Assembly (NCBI GenBank): GCA_010405405.1
Contig: MU004241.1
Span: 682,001-746,000, forward strand
Direction of reading: 5' to 3'
Length of the DNA: 64,000 bases
Origin: Microthyrium microscopicum
Lineage: Eukaryota; Ascomycota; Dothideomycetes; Microthyriales; Microthyriaceae
Shown: piece after piece, positions 35,592-47,369 of the stretch
Numbering within the stretch: the stretch's first letter is position 1
How the letters are laid out: each line of letters starts with the position of its first letter
Notes under the pieces: model-generated
What the model was told of the DNA's origin: nothing
The model's database searches: none
Seen by the model: the letters and a program-made list of their open reading frames with translations, nothing else
Position numbers and translations under genes: made by a program

Positions 35592-36703
35592 TTTGGTGTT
35601 TGTTGATTGAGTGTGGTTGAGTGTGATTGGAGGGGAATTTTGGCTGATGGTAATATGGAAATGTGGTTCATACTTATAGCATTGTCGATTGAGTCAATAC
35701 TAAGGCTGGCCGGAGATATGATAGCCAAATCGCATATGCTGGAGCATACACCGAAAGATGAGATGTCTGTCCGAAACAGTTTGTTATAGTTCGGCGGTGA
35801 GCAGTGGGCCTGTACTTCCATAAGCATATAATATCGAAGACTGTTTTCTCACCATCGCAAAGAGTTAAGAGGCTACTCTTTTGAGATCCAACGGATATGC
35901 GGCAGATTTCCAGCTCTGGCTAGATTCCTCATGCTCTTCAGACAAGCACAAAGTGGCTGATATCATGGCCAGGCATATCTCTCCTAGGTAGGCAATCGGC
36001 TAAGCACTCACACAGCCTTGTTAGGACTGTTGTTGGAAGCTTGCAACTGTATGGGATATTTATCAGAGATTCTTCAATTTAAGCAGTTTTTGTGGTATAT
36101 CTATACACACATATGTAAATCGTTGCTTTTAGACATGCTTTAGCAGTCAGCATGGAGCCAGTGCATGATGGAGGGCAATTGGGAAAAAGGTCAGAGATGT
36201 TGACTCCTTCCATAGCTTCTTCTAGTTCTCTCGTAAGCTGAAGTGAAAGCCATTGTATGATAGAGTAGTAGCACCTAGTTGCACAAGCTCTAGGTATTGA
36301 GTTACCATCACACCGTATCTTGGCCTCATAGAAATATTGACTATGCGCTAGTCTAGAATCAATTGCCTGTCGCGAAAACGACGATCTCAGGAAAATACCA
36401 CCTGCCCGTATGAGGGGACCGTATGCAAGAGCAATTTGGACGAAATATCAGTAAGAGAATAAGACAGTCCGTCTTTCGTAATAGTGTTTAGATTAACGTT
36501 TAAGTACCAGTACCATCAGGATCGATCTGCGGAGTTGAGAGTGTTCTCATCAGGAAATGCAAACACAAACGCCAAACCTGTCAACCTTCAATGCAAAGGT
36601 TTCAGCCTCCTCGCCTATGGGATATCATAAATGCTACAAAACGAAAACACATTGGATGACAAATCGGTTCGTTACATAGGAAAAGGAAGCTCTGAGTGAG
36701 CGG
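35592..36703. other. Promoter of copy B and duplicated flank
   Basis: No gene. It contains the matching flank of the tandem duplication (to about 36500) and then unique sequence up to the inverted-repeat element. Confidence 0.5.
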
Positions 36704-36961
36704 CACGCGGTGAGCAAAATTAGCGGCACTCATCTGGCCATCTCCTCACCAAAAATAATGCTTGATTCTGATAACTCGCCACCACGGTCGAAATAAAAAT
36801 TTCTAAACAGATAGATCTCTTATGTTCGTTTGCTTTAGCCTATAACAAAGATTTCAAGACATCCAACCCGGTTTGGGTCAAGATAAATATTGCTAAAGTT
36901 GGCTATTTAGGTGAGGAACGGGGCTTGCTTTGTGAGTGCCGCTAATTTTGCTCACCGCGTG
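36704..36961. mobile_element. MITE-like element with 29-bp terminal inverted repeats
   Basis: A 258-bp element bounded by exact 29-base inverted repeats: 36704-36732 (cacgcggtgagcaaaattag then cggcactca) and its reverse complement at 36933-36961. Subterminal cctcacc/ggtgagg segments are also inverted. The interior is AT-rich and encodes nothing, so it would need a transposase from elsewhere. No clear target-site duplication is visible; a tata on the right has no counterpart on the left. It lies only about 20 bases from the 3' end of the next gene. Confidence 0.75.
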
Positions 36962-36978
36962 GCGGGTATAATAGCCTA

Positions 36979-39254
36979 TTAGTGGACTTGCGGAAGTGAG
37001 GCGGCGTTCGGTTGGTGTATATCTGGTGGATGTGTATTAGCTTCCAGACCGGGGACTTTTGAATCAAGCAGGTGGTGAGACTCGTCGACATGTACACCGC
37101 TGTCTCGTTCGGCCCCGCTTGATGAACCGGTTTCGTGTATGTCGTCAGCTGGGCTAAAGGTGCCATCGAATGACATGGCGAGACCAAGAAGTCCGTCGGT
37201 GGCGTTCATGATGGCTGCGAGGGGAGTGGTACTGTCGGGCGGACTCCAGGAACCGAGTAGACCTTTGCGTTGTTCGGGCTCGTCGTCGTCGACTTCGTCC
37301 TCGGGCGATTGGGCAGCTGTCTCGTCATGAATTGAGAGATTGCTCATGTCTTCCTGTTGGAGAACACGGCCACCTAGTTTGATGTCGGATACTCGGACCT
37401 GAAATGGTTAGTTGGATTTCTTTTTGAGAACGATGTGAGAGAATGTACCTTGTATGCGAGCGCTCGGCGCCCTTCTGCGATCATGTCTTCAGTCCATGCC
37501 ATACATCGTTTAAGCGACTGATTCATCTTTTGAGAATCTATGAGTAGCTGCCTATGCTTATCAAGATCCAGTTGCAAGCGTTTCTCATCTTTTGCCAATC
37601 GAGTAGAATCGCGCTGAGATAGCGATAATGGAGACATTAGTGATGACTCTACTGATTCATCCGATAGAGACAAGTCCTGGTCATCATCCTCATCAAGGTC
37701 ATACAAGTCATCACCAGAATGGGATAGTTTGTCCTTGACAGACTCATCTACATCCGAGTCAAGCATTTCATCTTCATCTCCGGTCGCTGGCATCATGGAT
37801 CCCAGGCTCGACAGACGACCAGCACGTGAGAGTCGCCTAAATCTACGTAATTCCGATTTCTGACGCCGTACTTCACGCTCAAGCTGTCGATTTATTGCGA
37901 GTAAGCTTGAATTACTAATTTCCAGATCCAACACTTTCCGTTCTCTCCTTGCATTAGCCGCTGCTTCAGCAAAGCCAGTCAACTGAAGGTTTGGTTGGGA
38001 GGTTGGAGATTGCGGTAAAGAATAGGAAGCTTGGTTTGAATTTGAATTTGATGTGTTTGGCCGGACATCCTGAGAAAGATCTATTGATGTTGGATGAGAC
38101 GTTCGAGGCGGTGGCAAGCGTGCTACCGCTGGAGCACTGGTAGGACTACCCCTTGCATGAAGAGCATTTCGTAATTGAGTATCTAATGCTGTAAGACTCG
38201 ACTTTCGACTCGAAGAGCTGGTATCAATTGAGCTCAGACTTCCTGCTCTTGCATGGGCTCTAGGCGAGCGGTTAAGCTGTCCTAATATGCTGGTCGATTC
38301 TTTGGGACTCGATGGCTCCTCTAATGGGGGCAGAATTGGAACGGTAGTAACGGTCCGCTTCGGCAAAACTTGTGATACGCCCTTACGGTAGGTGAGGTGA
38401 AATCCTGATTTTTGAGGAGAGGGAGGTCTATTGGAAAACGACACTGACGATGAAGAATCTGTCCGAGATGCTGTTGGACGTAGCTCTGGAGACGTGACTC
38501 TCCCTGGAATGCTGGGCAGTGGTGGTACAGAGTTCGTTTCTGGTTTACCATTTGCATGGTAGAATTGGCTCTTACTCGATCTGGCACTAACATTTGATAA
38601 GGGTGGCGAGGGTGCTCGTGACATTCGTAGAGCCTCATTCTCCTCTTGCTGTCCATTGGCGTAGAAAAATGATGGGACTTTCTTTGGCAGAGGAGGGAGA
38701 GGGATAGGCTCTAAATTCTTTGCATCACTAGCATGGAAGAAACTTGAGCCATTTAATTCAGTTGGACTTGCCAACCCCTCTCGCGGAGAATTGCTTCCAG
38801 ACTTTGATATGCTCGAAAATGTTGTTGCCCGAACGAGAGGGGATCTTGCACTAGCATTTCCATCGCCAACAACACTGTGTGGTCTCTTATTCGCAGTCCA
38901 TCCCACATGCGCCGAAGCTCTACTTCGGCTAGCGGCATCTTGGGTCGGAGTTTGCACTGGGGTGCCCGTTGGCGTCGTGTGAGTACTCGTCGAGTCTATA
39001 CGTGATTTACGAGATGACGAGCGCGGAGTGATGTTACCACCAAGTAACGCTTTAACGGGAGTGTTGAGATCATCCTTGACGATAGGCGATCGGATACCAT
39101 TGGTGTCGGAGCGGGAGGAGGTAACAGAGGCGACAGAAGGGCTGGGAGAGGCCCTGAGATGCTGAGCAGCCAGGCGCGGAGTGATTGGGGATTTGGTGCC
39201 GGCGATTCGGGGTAGGAGAGGCTTGTTATTGTTTGAATTCTTGTCGAAGGGCAT
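36979..39254 (-). CDS. Conserved-looking Ser-rich coiled-coil protein, function unknown
   Basis: Exons 39254-37449 and 37398-36979 give 741 aa. The intron is 50 nt with ccaactaacc before ttcag. The N-terminal 440 residues are disordered and rich in Ser, Pro, Thr and Arg (many SP/TP sites). A coiled coil follows at about 441-475 (SNSSLLAINRQLEREVRRQKSELRRFRRLSR), then acidic DEDD/SDE stretches. A second helical stretch (RLAKDEKRLQLDLDKHRQLLIDSQKMNQSLKRCMAWTEDMIAEGRRALAYKV) leads to an acidic C-terminus. The layout suggests a scaffold or cytoskeletal adaptor open to kinase control, which is inference. No signal peptide or enzyme motif. I believe similar coiled-coil proteins are common in moulds, but I know no name. 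Confidence 0.85.
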
Positions 39255-40053
39255 TATGGAATCGCGGGCGGGTGCTAACGATACGGGCGGCGGAGAGGAA
39301 CCGTCATGGCGACAATGGGCGAGAGGAGAGGCGAGTGGTGTAGGCGCAAACAGTGAGGACTGGCGACCAGAGGAAGAGAGTGATTAGCGGTATATTAGGT
39401 GGTGATGTAAGTTGTGGTAGGAGTTGAAGTGGAGATGTTGATACAAGGGAGCGGACTTGGTGTATGAGAGGTGGTAGGCAAAAATAGACTTCAGCTGCCG
39501 GGGAAAGACCAAACAACTTGCCTTCCTTTCACTTTCTTGGCCCTTTTATCTTCCAAGATAGAGTATCTATGAGAAAGTCTCACGAGGTTAAATCAATCTA
39601 GAAATTCAGCGAGGATTTTCCAAGTGTTGTTATTATTATTGTTTATGACTGGATGCTTCCTTTGTTATGTTTCACAGTGCTTCTTCACCCAAAACTCCAC
39701 AACCTCTTTTCTACTAACTCATCCTGGAGCAGGATCCATGTCTAAATATTGGGAGAATTCAATGCTGAAATTGCCACTAGACGCGCTCTGATGCCCACCA
39801 AACGCTGGCATCTCTCCTATGGTTTACAACCTACAATCGCTCTGTTCAAGCGCGATTGCTAAATTAACCTCGTATATTGTCCCGATTCCACGCGTTGGAT
39901 CCAACATCTCAAGTAATTGATTTTGCTGGAGCTACTTTGGCCCAACCCGAGTATCCTTGCAGGAGCAAGCATGCGCGTCAACGCCGCGTCCCCGGATTAA
40001 AGCTCTGTCCATCGTCCATATATCAGTCGCTTATATACCTCACCACACTCGTC
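39255..40053. promoter_or_regulatory. Divergent promoter region
   Basis: About 800 bases between the opposed starts of the coiled-coil protein and DNA polymerase kappa. Both ends have leader-like sequence; no specific site is called. Confidence 0.45.
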
Positions 40054-42109
40054 ATGCTCTCTCCAGAGTGTCAAGACCATGAAGAATTACAACACCATGG
40101 CTCTACCGAAATGGCTGAGTCATTAGAGATTGAAAGTCCATCCAAGAAACCTCAAGAACCGTTGAAGAACCACCCAAAAGACGTCCCCGAGAACGAAAAC
40201 GACCAACACTCCCTCAAATATCGCCTGCTTGGCCCATCCCTTACAAAAGCCGGTCAAGATGCTGTTGATCAGTCCAAAATATCAGAGATCATCTACGAAG
40301 CTTCCAAAGGCTCCAAGTTCTTTGCCAACGAACAGGCTCGCGATCGCGCCCTGACCGAGAAAATAAAACATATCCTCGCCAAACGCGACCAATTGCTCAA
40401 GCAAAATCTTTCCCACGATATCCGCAAAGCCGATGAATACCTCGCCAGCCTAGAAGCAGACCGTGATATCAGTCAAGTCATTGTTCATGTTGACTGCGAT
40501 GCCTTCTACGCCGCCGTCGAAGAACTTGACCGCCCAGATCTCAAAAACGTACCATTTGCCGTTGGCAAAGGCGTGTTGACTACATGCAATTACGAAGCAC
40601 GTAAATATGGCTGCCGGAGTGCCATGGCTGGCTTCGTTGCGCTGAAATTGTGCCCACAACTCGTGTTTTTACCACTCAACTTCGACAAATATATTGCAAA
40701 AGCACAAGAGACGCGTTCAGTGTTTGCAAAATACGATCCACGCTACCAGTCTGCTAGTTTGGACGAGGCATATCTGAACATTACAAGCTACTGCGAGGAG
40801 CACTCGCTAACACCATGGGACGCGGTACAACAGCTACGCGCTGAAGTTGTCGCTCATGCCAAAATCACCGTATCTGCTGGCATCGCAGCAAATGCCAAAC
40901 TCGCCAAAATCGCCAGTAACCAGAAGAAGCCCAATGGCCAGTTCATGATCGAATCAAATCGCGAGGCAATCATGTCCTTCATGGACGACCTACCTGTACG
41001 AAAGGTCAACGGCGTCGGTACGTTCTACCCAACCAATCTTACGCGTTCATACCAAACCCTTCCACCTGCCTTTAAAAATTCCCCAAAGTAGCTGTAATCA
41101 CTATAAACCTTCCTCCTAACTAACCCACCCAGGCCGTGTCCTCGAACGCCAACTCGACGCCATAGGCATAACAACCTGTGACACCATCCACGCCCACCGC
41201 GGTCTCCTCTCCCCACTCTTCGGCACCAAAGCCGCCACCTTCCTGCTACAAACATATCTCGGTCTCGGCCGCACCGCCGTCGCCCCCGCCGAAGAATCAG
41301 AGCGCAAATCCGTCGGCACAGAACGCACGTTTGCAGAAACGTCCGGCAAATCCGTGTTGCGTGAAAAACTCAACCACCTCGCAGTGGAGCTTGAATGCGA
41401 TTTGAAGCGCAATGAAGTCAAGGGCCGGACACTGGTGCTTAAGATCAAGTTGCATACATATGAGGTTGTGTCGAGGCAGACTGTGACGCCGTTTCCGGTC
41501 CAGAGGGCGGTAGATTTGGAGAAATTCGCGACGCCGTTGTTGAGGAGGTTGGAGGGGGAGTATCCTAATATGAGGCTGCGGTTGATGGGGTTGAGATGTA
41601 CAGGGCTGGTGAGCACGGCGAAGACGGAGGTGGATTTCTTTGGGACGAAAAGGGAGAAGAAAGAGGGGCCGAAGGTGGATAGTGAGGGGTGGGAGATTTG
41701 GCCGGAGGCAGAGTTTGAATGTGCTGAGGAGGAAGAACGGTTGGCGGAGGTCGAGGAGATGGAGGCGCTGTCGCAAGAATATGAAGCTTCCAGGGAGAAA
41801 ATGGATCAGGCGGTGGAGACATCAGAGCCCAAAGTGAAGACTCCTGAGCGGCCGGCTGAGGAGGAGAGCTGGGAGTGTCCGGTCTGTGGCCGGAGACAGA
41901 TAGGTGGTGAAAGGGTGATGAATGAGCATATCGACACATGCCTGTCTCGCCGGACGATCGTGGATGTGGTCAAGGAGCAGAAAGAACAGGAGACGACGCC
42001 GCGATTGAAGAGTCAGCCAGCGAATGTGATTCGCAAGAAAAGAGGGCGGCGGAAGGAGAGCGGTGATGTTGGTACGAGGAACGTAAGACAGAAGAGCTTG
42101 TTTGACTAA
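40054..42109 (+). CDS. DNA polymerase kappa (Y-family, DinB type) with UBZ finger
   Basis: A translesion DNA polymerase that copies past bulky minor-groove lesions. Exons 40054-41017 and 41133-42109 give 646 aa. An N-clasp region (SKISEIIYEASKGSKFF, kappa-specific) precedes the palm and fingers. Catalytic carboxylates are in VHVDCDAFYAAVE (about 144-153) and SASLDEAYL (about 235-240). KYGCRSAMAGF and VSAGIAANAKLAKIASN are also typical. Exon 2 holds the thumb and little-finger domain, then a C2HC zinc finger near 568-592 (CPVC...H...C), which in this family binds ubiquitin on PCNA. The end, RNVRQKSLFD, resembles a PCNA-interacting QxxLF box. The start is the first in-frame ATG; a second lies at 40111. 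Baker's yeast lacks this enzyme but moulds have it. Confidence 0.93.
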
Positions 42110-43279
42110 GTGTCACGATTGATGAGATATGAAGTTATGTATGAGATTACTGTTAACTATTGCTAGAACCTATCTTGGGCGATTAATGTTGAGCCGTTCA
42201 CGTTCTCTGTCCATGGTACTCGTCAGCTCCCAGACTACTTCTCTGAGTAAAGGCATTTGTTTCTTACGACTATTGGCGAGTTGCTGACATGCTCACTTGC
42301 TCTGTCACTATTTTCCGTCTTGCATTTTGTCCCTCTTCAACTATCATCCACGCGCAAGACTGTTGCTGCGATACGTCCACGGTAGCATATCTGTATTGAC
42401 TGGAGCGTCGTATTCCAGTTTTGGCAGGCTACAAGTGTGTTAAACTCGTTCTGGATCTGATCACCTTGCAAGGGCGCATTCGATAATAGCCGAGCTACTC
42501 AGGTTGTTGAACTGACGAAAAACCTAGCTACCAGAAAACCTGTGGCCGTCTTTCTCTCGACAAAAGATTGTTTGTAGTAGTCTGGACTCTTACACGCCTA
42601 CAAACTGTCAGTGACTGGTCGATGGAGCCGCATCGCGTGGAGAACCATAGCCGTGGATTTTCCACAAGCCACCTCCAAAAACAACACCATTGTGGAATTG
42701 ATTTACCAGGTTCGAGCAGTGAGACACAATCGTATCCTAGTATCTTTCATGTAGGTTGGATATTTCCTAACTTCAAACAGATTAGAATCAATCATCTTGG
42801 GCCAGACATGTCGTTGTCTTCACAATCAGCTGGCGACAGTTTATCCACTACTGCATACCCCAGACTCCCCAGAGTTTACTCCAAACTATTACGACTACTC
42901 CAGGTTCTCCATAGTTTTCTGGGGTAGTCAGGCAGTAGTGGAAGTTCTTTGAGTTGTTCATACACTTTCCCTAGACAAAATTGCAACTTATCCTTGCTAT
43001 CGTGGTGCATGCATGACCACTAGCTCATCACTTGATCAAGACGTCTAGTCAATCGAGCATCATATCTGGCGCCAAAGAAAGGAATAGGCCTTCCATCAGC
43101 GCAAGCCTCCACCGTCCACGACCTGCATGTATTGTGGCAGGGAACGCATTTCCCGAGAGCATGGCTACGCAGGAAACTACAGATTGGGAGCTTGTCAATG
43201 TCCAGTCAAGATCTACATGTATATCTCATCAATCCGCTGTTGCTTAAGTTACTGGTAATTTGATCCTTAGATCTCGATC
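42110..43279. other. Intergenic with a long imperfect inverted repeat
   Basis: No gene recognised. It contains the inverted repeat described at 42844-42942 and the promoter of the MFS gene. Confidence 0.45.
42844..42942. repeat. Imperfect inverted repeat, about 21-bp arms
   Basis: Left arm 42844-42864 (tccactactgcataccccag) and right arm 42918-42942 (tctggggta...gcagtagtgga) pair along nearly all of their length, with four extra bases in the right arm. About 53 bases separate the arms, and they contain further tctcc/ggag-like pieces. Confidence 0.65.
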
Positions 43280-45212
43280 ATGGCTACAGATATGGTACAT
43301 GAAAAGTCAACCATTGACCACATTGATAATGTCGACAGATCTCACAGTCTGGTGGAAGAGGATGTGAAAGGTCGAGACTTTACAGTTGCAGACACAGATC
43401 TTCCCCCTGGATACTTCCGAAGCTTCAGTTTTATCGGATCTATCTTCGCAATTGGAGCCGCTTTTGGCTGTGCGGTTGGTGGCTTCAGTCTCATTGCACC
43501 TGTCTTGGCCATTATCAACGCTGATGTGGGACCTGATCCAAATATCATCTGGCTGGCACTTGGTTACCTACTCACAACTTCCATTGGCCTTATCCTTGTT
43601 GGACGCATTACCGACTTGTTTGGACGACGATGGGTTTTCATTTTCGGTAACGTGATTGCTTTGCTTGGTGCCATTGTCTGTGCCACAGCCCATGGTGTTC
43701 CTCAACTCATTGCCGGTGAAACACTGATTGGAGCTGGAGCTTCTGTTCAACTATCGTATTCTTGTAAGAACGATAACTTTCAAAAACGAGTTCAATACTA
43801 AAGAAACATAGTTGCCGTGTCCGAACTTGTCCCCACAAAATACAGATTTATTGCACAAGCATGCATCTTTCTCTGGGGCATTCCATTCTCCGGGTTGGCT
43901 GCTGCTGTTTCTTATGCATTTATCTATCAAACATCTGCAGGATGGAGAGGGTAAGTTCTGAACGATGACTCTAGTGACTATATTCTAACATATACAGTAT
44001 CTACTATATGCTCATTGGACTCAACGGAGCAACAACTCTACTCTTTTTCTTCTGTTATCATCCCCCGAACTTCGCCATGAAACACGGGACCGCAAGACAA
44101 TGGGAGTTCATCAAGCATTTCGATTATATTGGCACTATTGTGATCATCCTAGGACTGTTGCTCTTCCTTATGGGACTCTCGTGGGGCGGTACACTCTACC
44201 CGTGGAATTCAGCCCACGTAATTGCAACCCTCGTCGTCGGTGCCGCTCTTATCGTGGCGTTCGTCTTCTACGAGATGTTTGCAAACCTCAAAGAACCTCT
44301 CATGCCGATCCATCTCTTCAAACGTCGAGATTGGGTTGTCATCCTCGTTCTATGGGCATTAGGAGCAGCCGTCTACTATGCAAATGCTATTCTCTGGCCC
44401 GGAATGGTTGCGACGGTCTATTCAGAGGGGCACGGTACCATGTGGATTGGCTGGGTTAGCTGCATTCCTAGCTGCGGAATTCTATTTGGAGAGTATTGTG
44501 GTGCCTGGTATCGTAAGAAGACCCATATGCAGATCAGAGTGGCTTTCATTGTTGGAGCTATTTTCCTCGCCTGTAAGTTTAAGCCCCGTCCACTTGGCAG
44601 ATGTTACCTTGGATACTAAATATGTTAGGTATGGCTACAAGCACTACAGACTCACTAGTTCGCTCTGGAATCATGATCTTCATTGCATCAAGCTTCATTG
44701 GATGGAATGAGATTCTTTGCTCCACGATATCCACCATCGTAATCGATGACCAGCGGGAAATTGGTACAGCAACAGGAACAGCTGGGTCTGCTCGATCCCT
44801 GATTTCAACAATCTGTTCCACCGTCTTTACCACTGTTTTATCAAATCGACTTGCGAAAACGATTCCAGCCCAAGTTCCTGGGGCACTGGTGAACGCAGGT
44901 TTACCAGCAGGCTCAGTTGCCTCGTTCTTGACTGCGATAGCTTCAGGATCTGCTGCTGCGTTTGCCAAGGTGTCTGGGCTCACTCCAGAAATCCAAGCTG
45001 CTGGAATGGCTGCATACAGGAAGGCATCTGTTGATGCTTACAATACTGTCTTCCTCACAACCATCGCTTTCAGTGGTATTGCAATCATCTTTTCGATATT
45101 TGCTCCAAATGTCGATCATCTGTTGAATTCAAACGTGGCTGCAACACTACATGAGCGGAATACCGATACTGTCGTTGGAGCAAGAAGAAAGATGGAAGAG
45201 ACCAATGTCTAG
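43280..45212 (+). CDS. MFS transporter, TRI12-type efflux pump
   Basis: A proton-coupled major facilitator protein of the plasma membrane, in the fungal group related to TRI12. Exons 43280-43763, 43812-43950, 43998-44572 and 44629-45212 give 593 aa, with about 14 hydrophobic helices. Visible signatures are motif A (GRITDLFGRRWVF), the leader LPPGYFRSFSFIGSIFAIG, SELVPTKYRF, AGWRGIYYMLIGLNG and FFCYHPPNF. Family members export toxins, drugs or siderophores, but the substrate cannot be read from sequence. All three introns are 47-56 nt and fit the frame. The next gene on the same strand is a short-chain dehydrogenase, so the pair could serve one metabolite. Confidence 0.93.
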
Positions 45213-45949
45213 TTCATGGTAGACGGAACTCAATAGCAGCTTTTGAGAATTCGCTAGTTCAATAAGTACTAGAACGTTGAAGAGGAAGTCGAAAATATCA
45301 TTGTATGAAGCTTTAATGCCTAAGTTTACTGTATCAGTGCCCGCCTCAATCCAGACTACGAAGATCATGTTGCTATAATGATTAAAGCAAGCTTAAAAAA
45401 AGGGGGAAATATTTTCGAAGGCATGTCATGATTCACTCCTTACCAAAATTCCTGCTGACATGGTTGCGTATTATGGTAGATATGGTAGGAAAGTAAAACG
45501 CATCTTGCACCTCCAACTGATCGTCTACGACTTTCCCAAGCTTGTTACTTTCCTACGAACCTGATACTGATAGGCAAGTACTTAGTTAGTCATCTGGGTG
45601 GGTAAACAAAATGAGTTTGAAGAGAAAAAAACCCGTCCAGAACAGCAGTAAGGTCAACTTGTCAAGCTGATCTTCAGGTACATGCAATTCGGTATAACTA
45701 CATGACATTCTTAGATGGCAAGAATTGAGACTTCCTGTCATTGTTTGAATAATAACATGTGCTTGTACGGTTAACGGTGCCCGAGTCAACTGATAGAACA
45801 CCTCGAACAACAAAATGGAAGTACATTGCCGATTCAAGTTACCTTGGTTGAGCATCAAAATCACAGCACCAGTTATAAACCCTATGACCTTGAATAGACG
45901 TCAAACCCCTTCTGCTACACATTCAAGAAACCGCATCTAAGTAACCAGC
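45213..45949. other. Intergenic, promoter of the dehydrogenase
   Basis: No gene seen; ORFs are short and AT-rich. Confidence 0.45.
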
Positions 45950-46839
45950 ATGGCTCAAACAAAAATCGCCATTATCACTGGTGGAGGTGCGTACATCATA
46001 ATCAAACCTATGATATTAACTAATCTCATATAGCCAGTGGAATTGGTTTGGCGACTACCAAAGCAATTGCTTCAAGACCAGACTGGAAGGTGTATATCCT
46101 CGACGCAAACAAGGCCGCTGGTGAAGCTGTTGCTTCTAGCATCGGGTCAAAGGTCGCCTTCATTCCCGTGGATCTCACCATCTACGACTCTCAGGCACAA
46201 TGCTTCAAGAAAATATTCCAGGCTGAAAAGAGGATCGATTTTGTTTATGCAAATGCAGGAATTGCAGAAAGGGGGACTTTTTACCAAACCTTTGACACTG
46301 GAATTGAACCACCGCCAGAGCCCCCGGAGATGAAACTTCTCATTGATATCTTGGTCAATGGTGCTGAATGCACTGCATATCTGGCTCGTCATTATTTCCG
46401 ACTTTCTCCAGCAAACGCCGACCGCAATATCGTAATTACATCAAGCTGTGGAGGCTTTTATCCAAGCTATTACTCGCCTATCTATACCAGTGGCAAGCAT
46501 GCTATACTAGGATTCATGAGAGCGATCGCACCAATTTATTATGATTCCGATAAAATTCGAGTCAATGCAGTCTGCCCAGGAACTGTCAAAACCAATTTGT
46601 TGAGCAAAAGTGAATGGTCACAGTTTCCGGAGGAGTACTTTACGCCCGTGGAAAAGATTGTCCAGGCAGTATTGATACTGTGTGATGGAAAAGATGATAC
46701 TGATAAAGGGAAAGATATTGGACTAATGAATGGTAAAGCCATTGAATGCTCGGGGAAGAACCATTACTATAGAGAGCCGGTGGAATATTGCGACGAAGCA
46801 ATGAGAGCTGTTATGGCAAGTACGGAAAGAACTAACTGA
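45950..46839 (+). CDS. Short-chain dehydrogenase/reductase
   Basis: An NAD(P)-dependent oxidoreductase of the classical SDR superfamily. Exons 45950-45986 and 46034-46839 give 280 aa. The dinucleotide-binding motif TGGASGIG (residues 10-17) spans the splice site. Asp in YILDAN suggests NAD rather than NADP. NAG falls in YANAGIAERG, the catalytic serine in ITSSCGG, and the YxxxK pair in YTSGK. RVNAVCPGTVKTN is the usual PG motif. It resembles 15-hydroxyprostaglandin-dehydrogenase-like fungal SDRs, whose substrates vary. No targeting signal. Confidence 0.92.
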
Positions 46840-46844
46840 AACAG

Positions 46845-47254
46845 TTAATGCCTAGAATTACTTTCAATGGTACATCCAGCGTTCTTCCCAAATTCGTCTC
46901 GCTTCTCCTTCTGGCGTAGTAACTTACGGGCACAAAGCCAGCCTTTCTCCAAAACGTGTTTGTATCGTTCAAACTTCTCTACTTGACGTGCACAAGGAAG
47001 GACCGGCTCTCCCCATTCGCTTTCACCTGAAAATTGAGACGCATTTCCATAATCGTGACCAATACTCGACCCCGAACTATTGGGCGCATGATAGTCCGAT
47101 ATTTCAGGATTGTATTGCAAGTGTTGTGGATCAAAATAAGATCCAAGATTATACTAGTAATTCGATATCACATCTTCCAAAAAGTCGAGTCGGACAAGTT
47201 CTGCTGAAACAGATCTTTAAATTTCCCCCGATCGGAGGTGTACTCTGCTCCCAT
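46845..47254 (-). pseudogene. Possible broken gene next to the dehydrogenase
   Basis: Minus strand. From 47153 to 46845 an open frame of 102 codons has protein-like composition (YNLGSYFDPQHLQYNPEISD, then HVLEKGWLCARKLLRQKEK), but no ATG starts it. Directly before it in the same frame is TAG (47156-47154), preceded by the plausible stretch ELVRLDFLEDVISNY. A neighbouring frame starts at ATG 47254 (MGAEYTSDRGKFKDLFQQ) and would feed into it only through a frameshift. The gap between them is too short for an intron. I read this as the remnant of a small gene or the 3' end of an older one. It could instead be one exon of an unrecognised gene. Confidence 0.35.
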
Positions 47255-47369
47255 CTTCCTTCGAATCTTAAGCCCGCTCAAGTAAGACTTGAGCAATGAC
47301 GCTGAGCCTTAGGCTTTGGACATAGAAGCCAAAGTGTATGACTGCTTCCGAAGTTTACCTAGACCAAAT

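Larger units (their letters stand above)
33420..36500. repeat. Tandem duplication of the cysteine-rich gene with flanks
   Basis: Two related units, about 33420-34980 and 35170-36500, each with one gene and its upstream flank. Outside the CDS the match is visible at about 34711-34778 and 36247-36315 (aagccaatgtatgatag... and aagccattgtatgatag..., then gcacaagctc and gttac(t/c)atcaca). It appears again at about 34860 and 36415 (gggaccataagcgagagcaa and gggaccgtatgcaagagcaa). The duplication therefore carried the promoter and distal sequence, not only the gene. Confidence 0.7.

Noticed and set aside
47160-47180. Very short intron to rescue the broken ORF beside the GGCT-like gene
   Set aside because: The only GT...AG that fits would be 18 nt, far below the 45-nt minimum of the other introns here.
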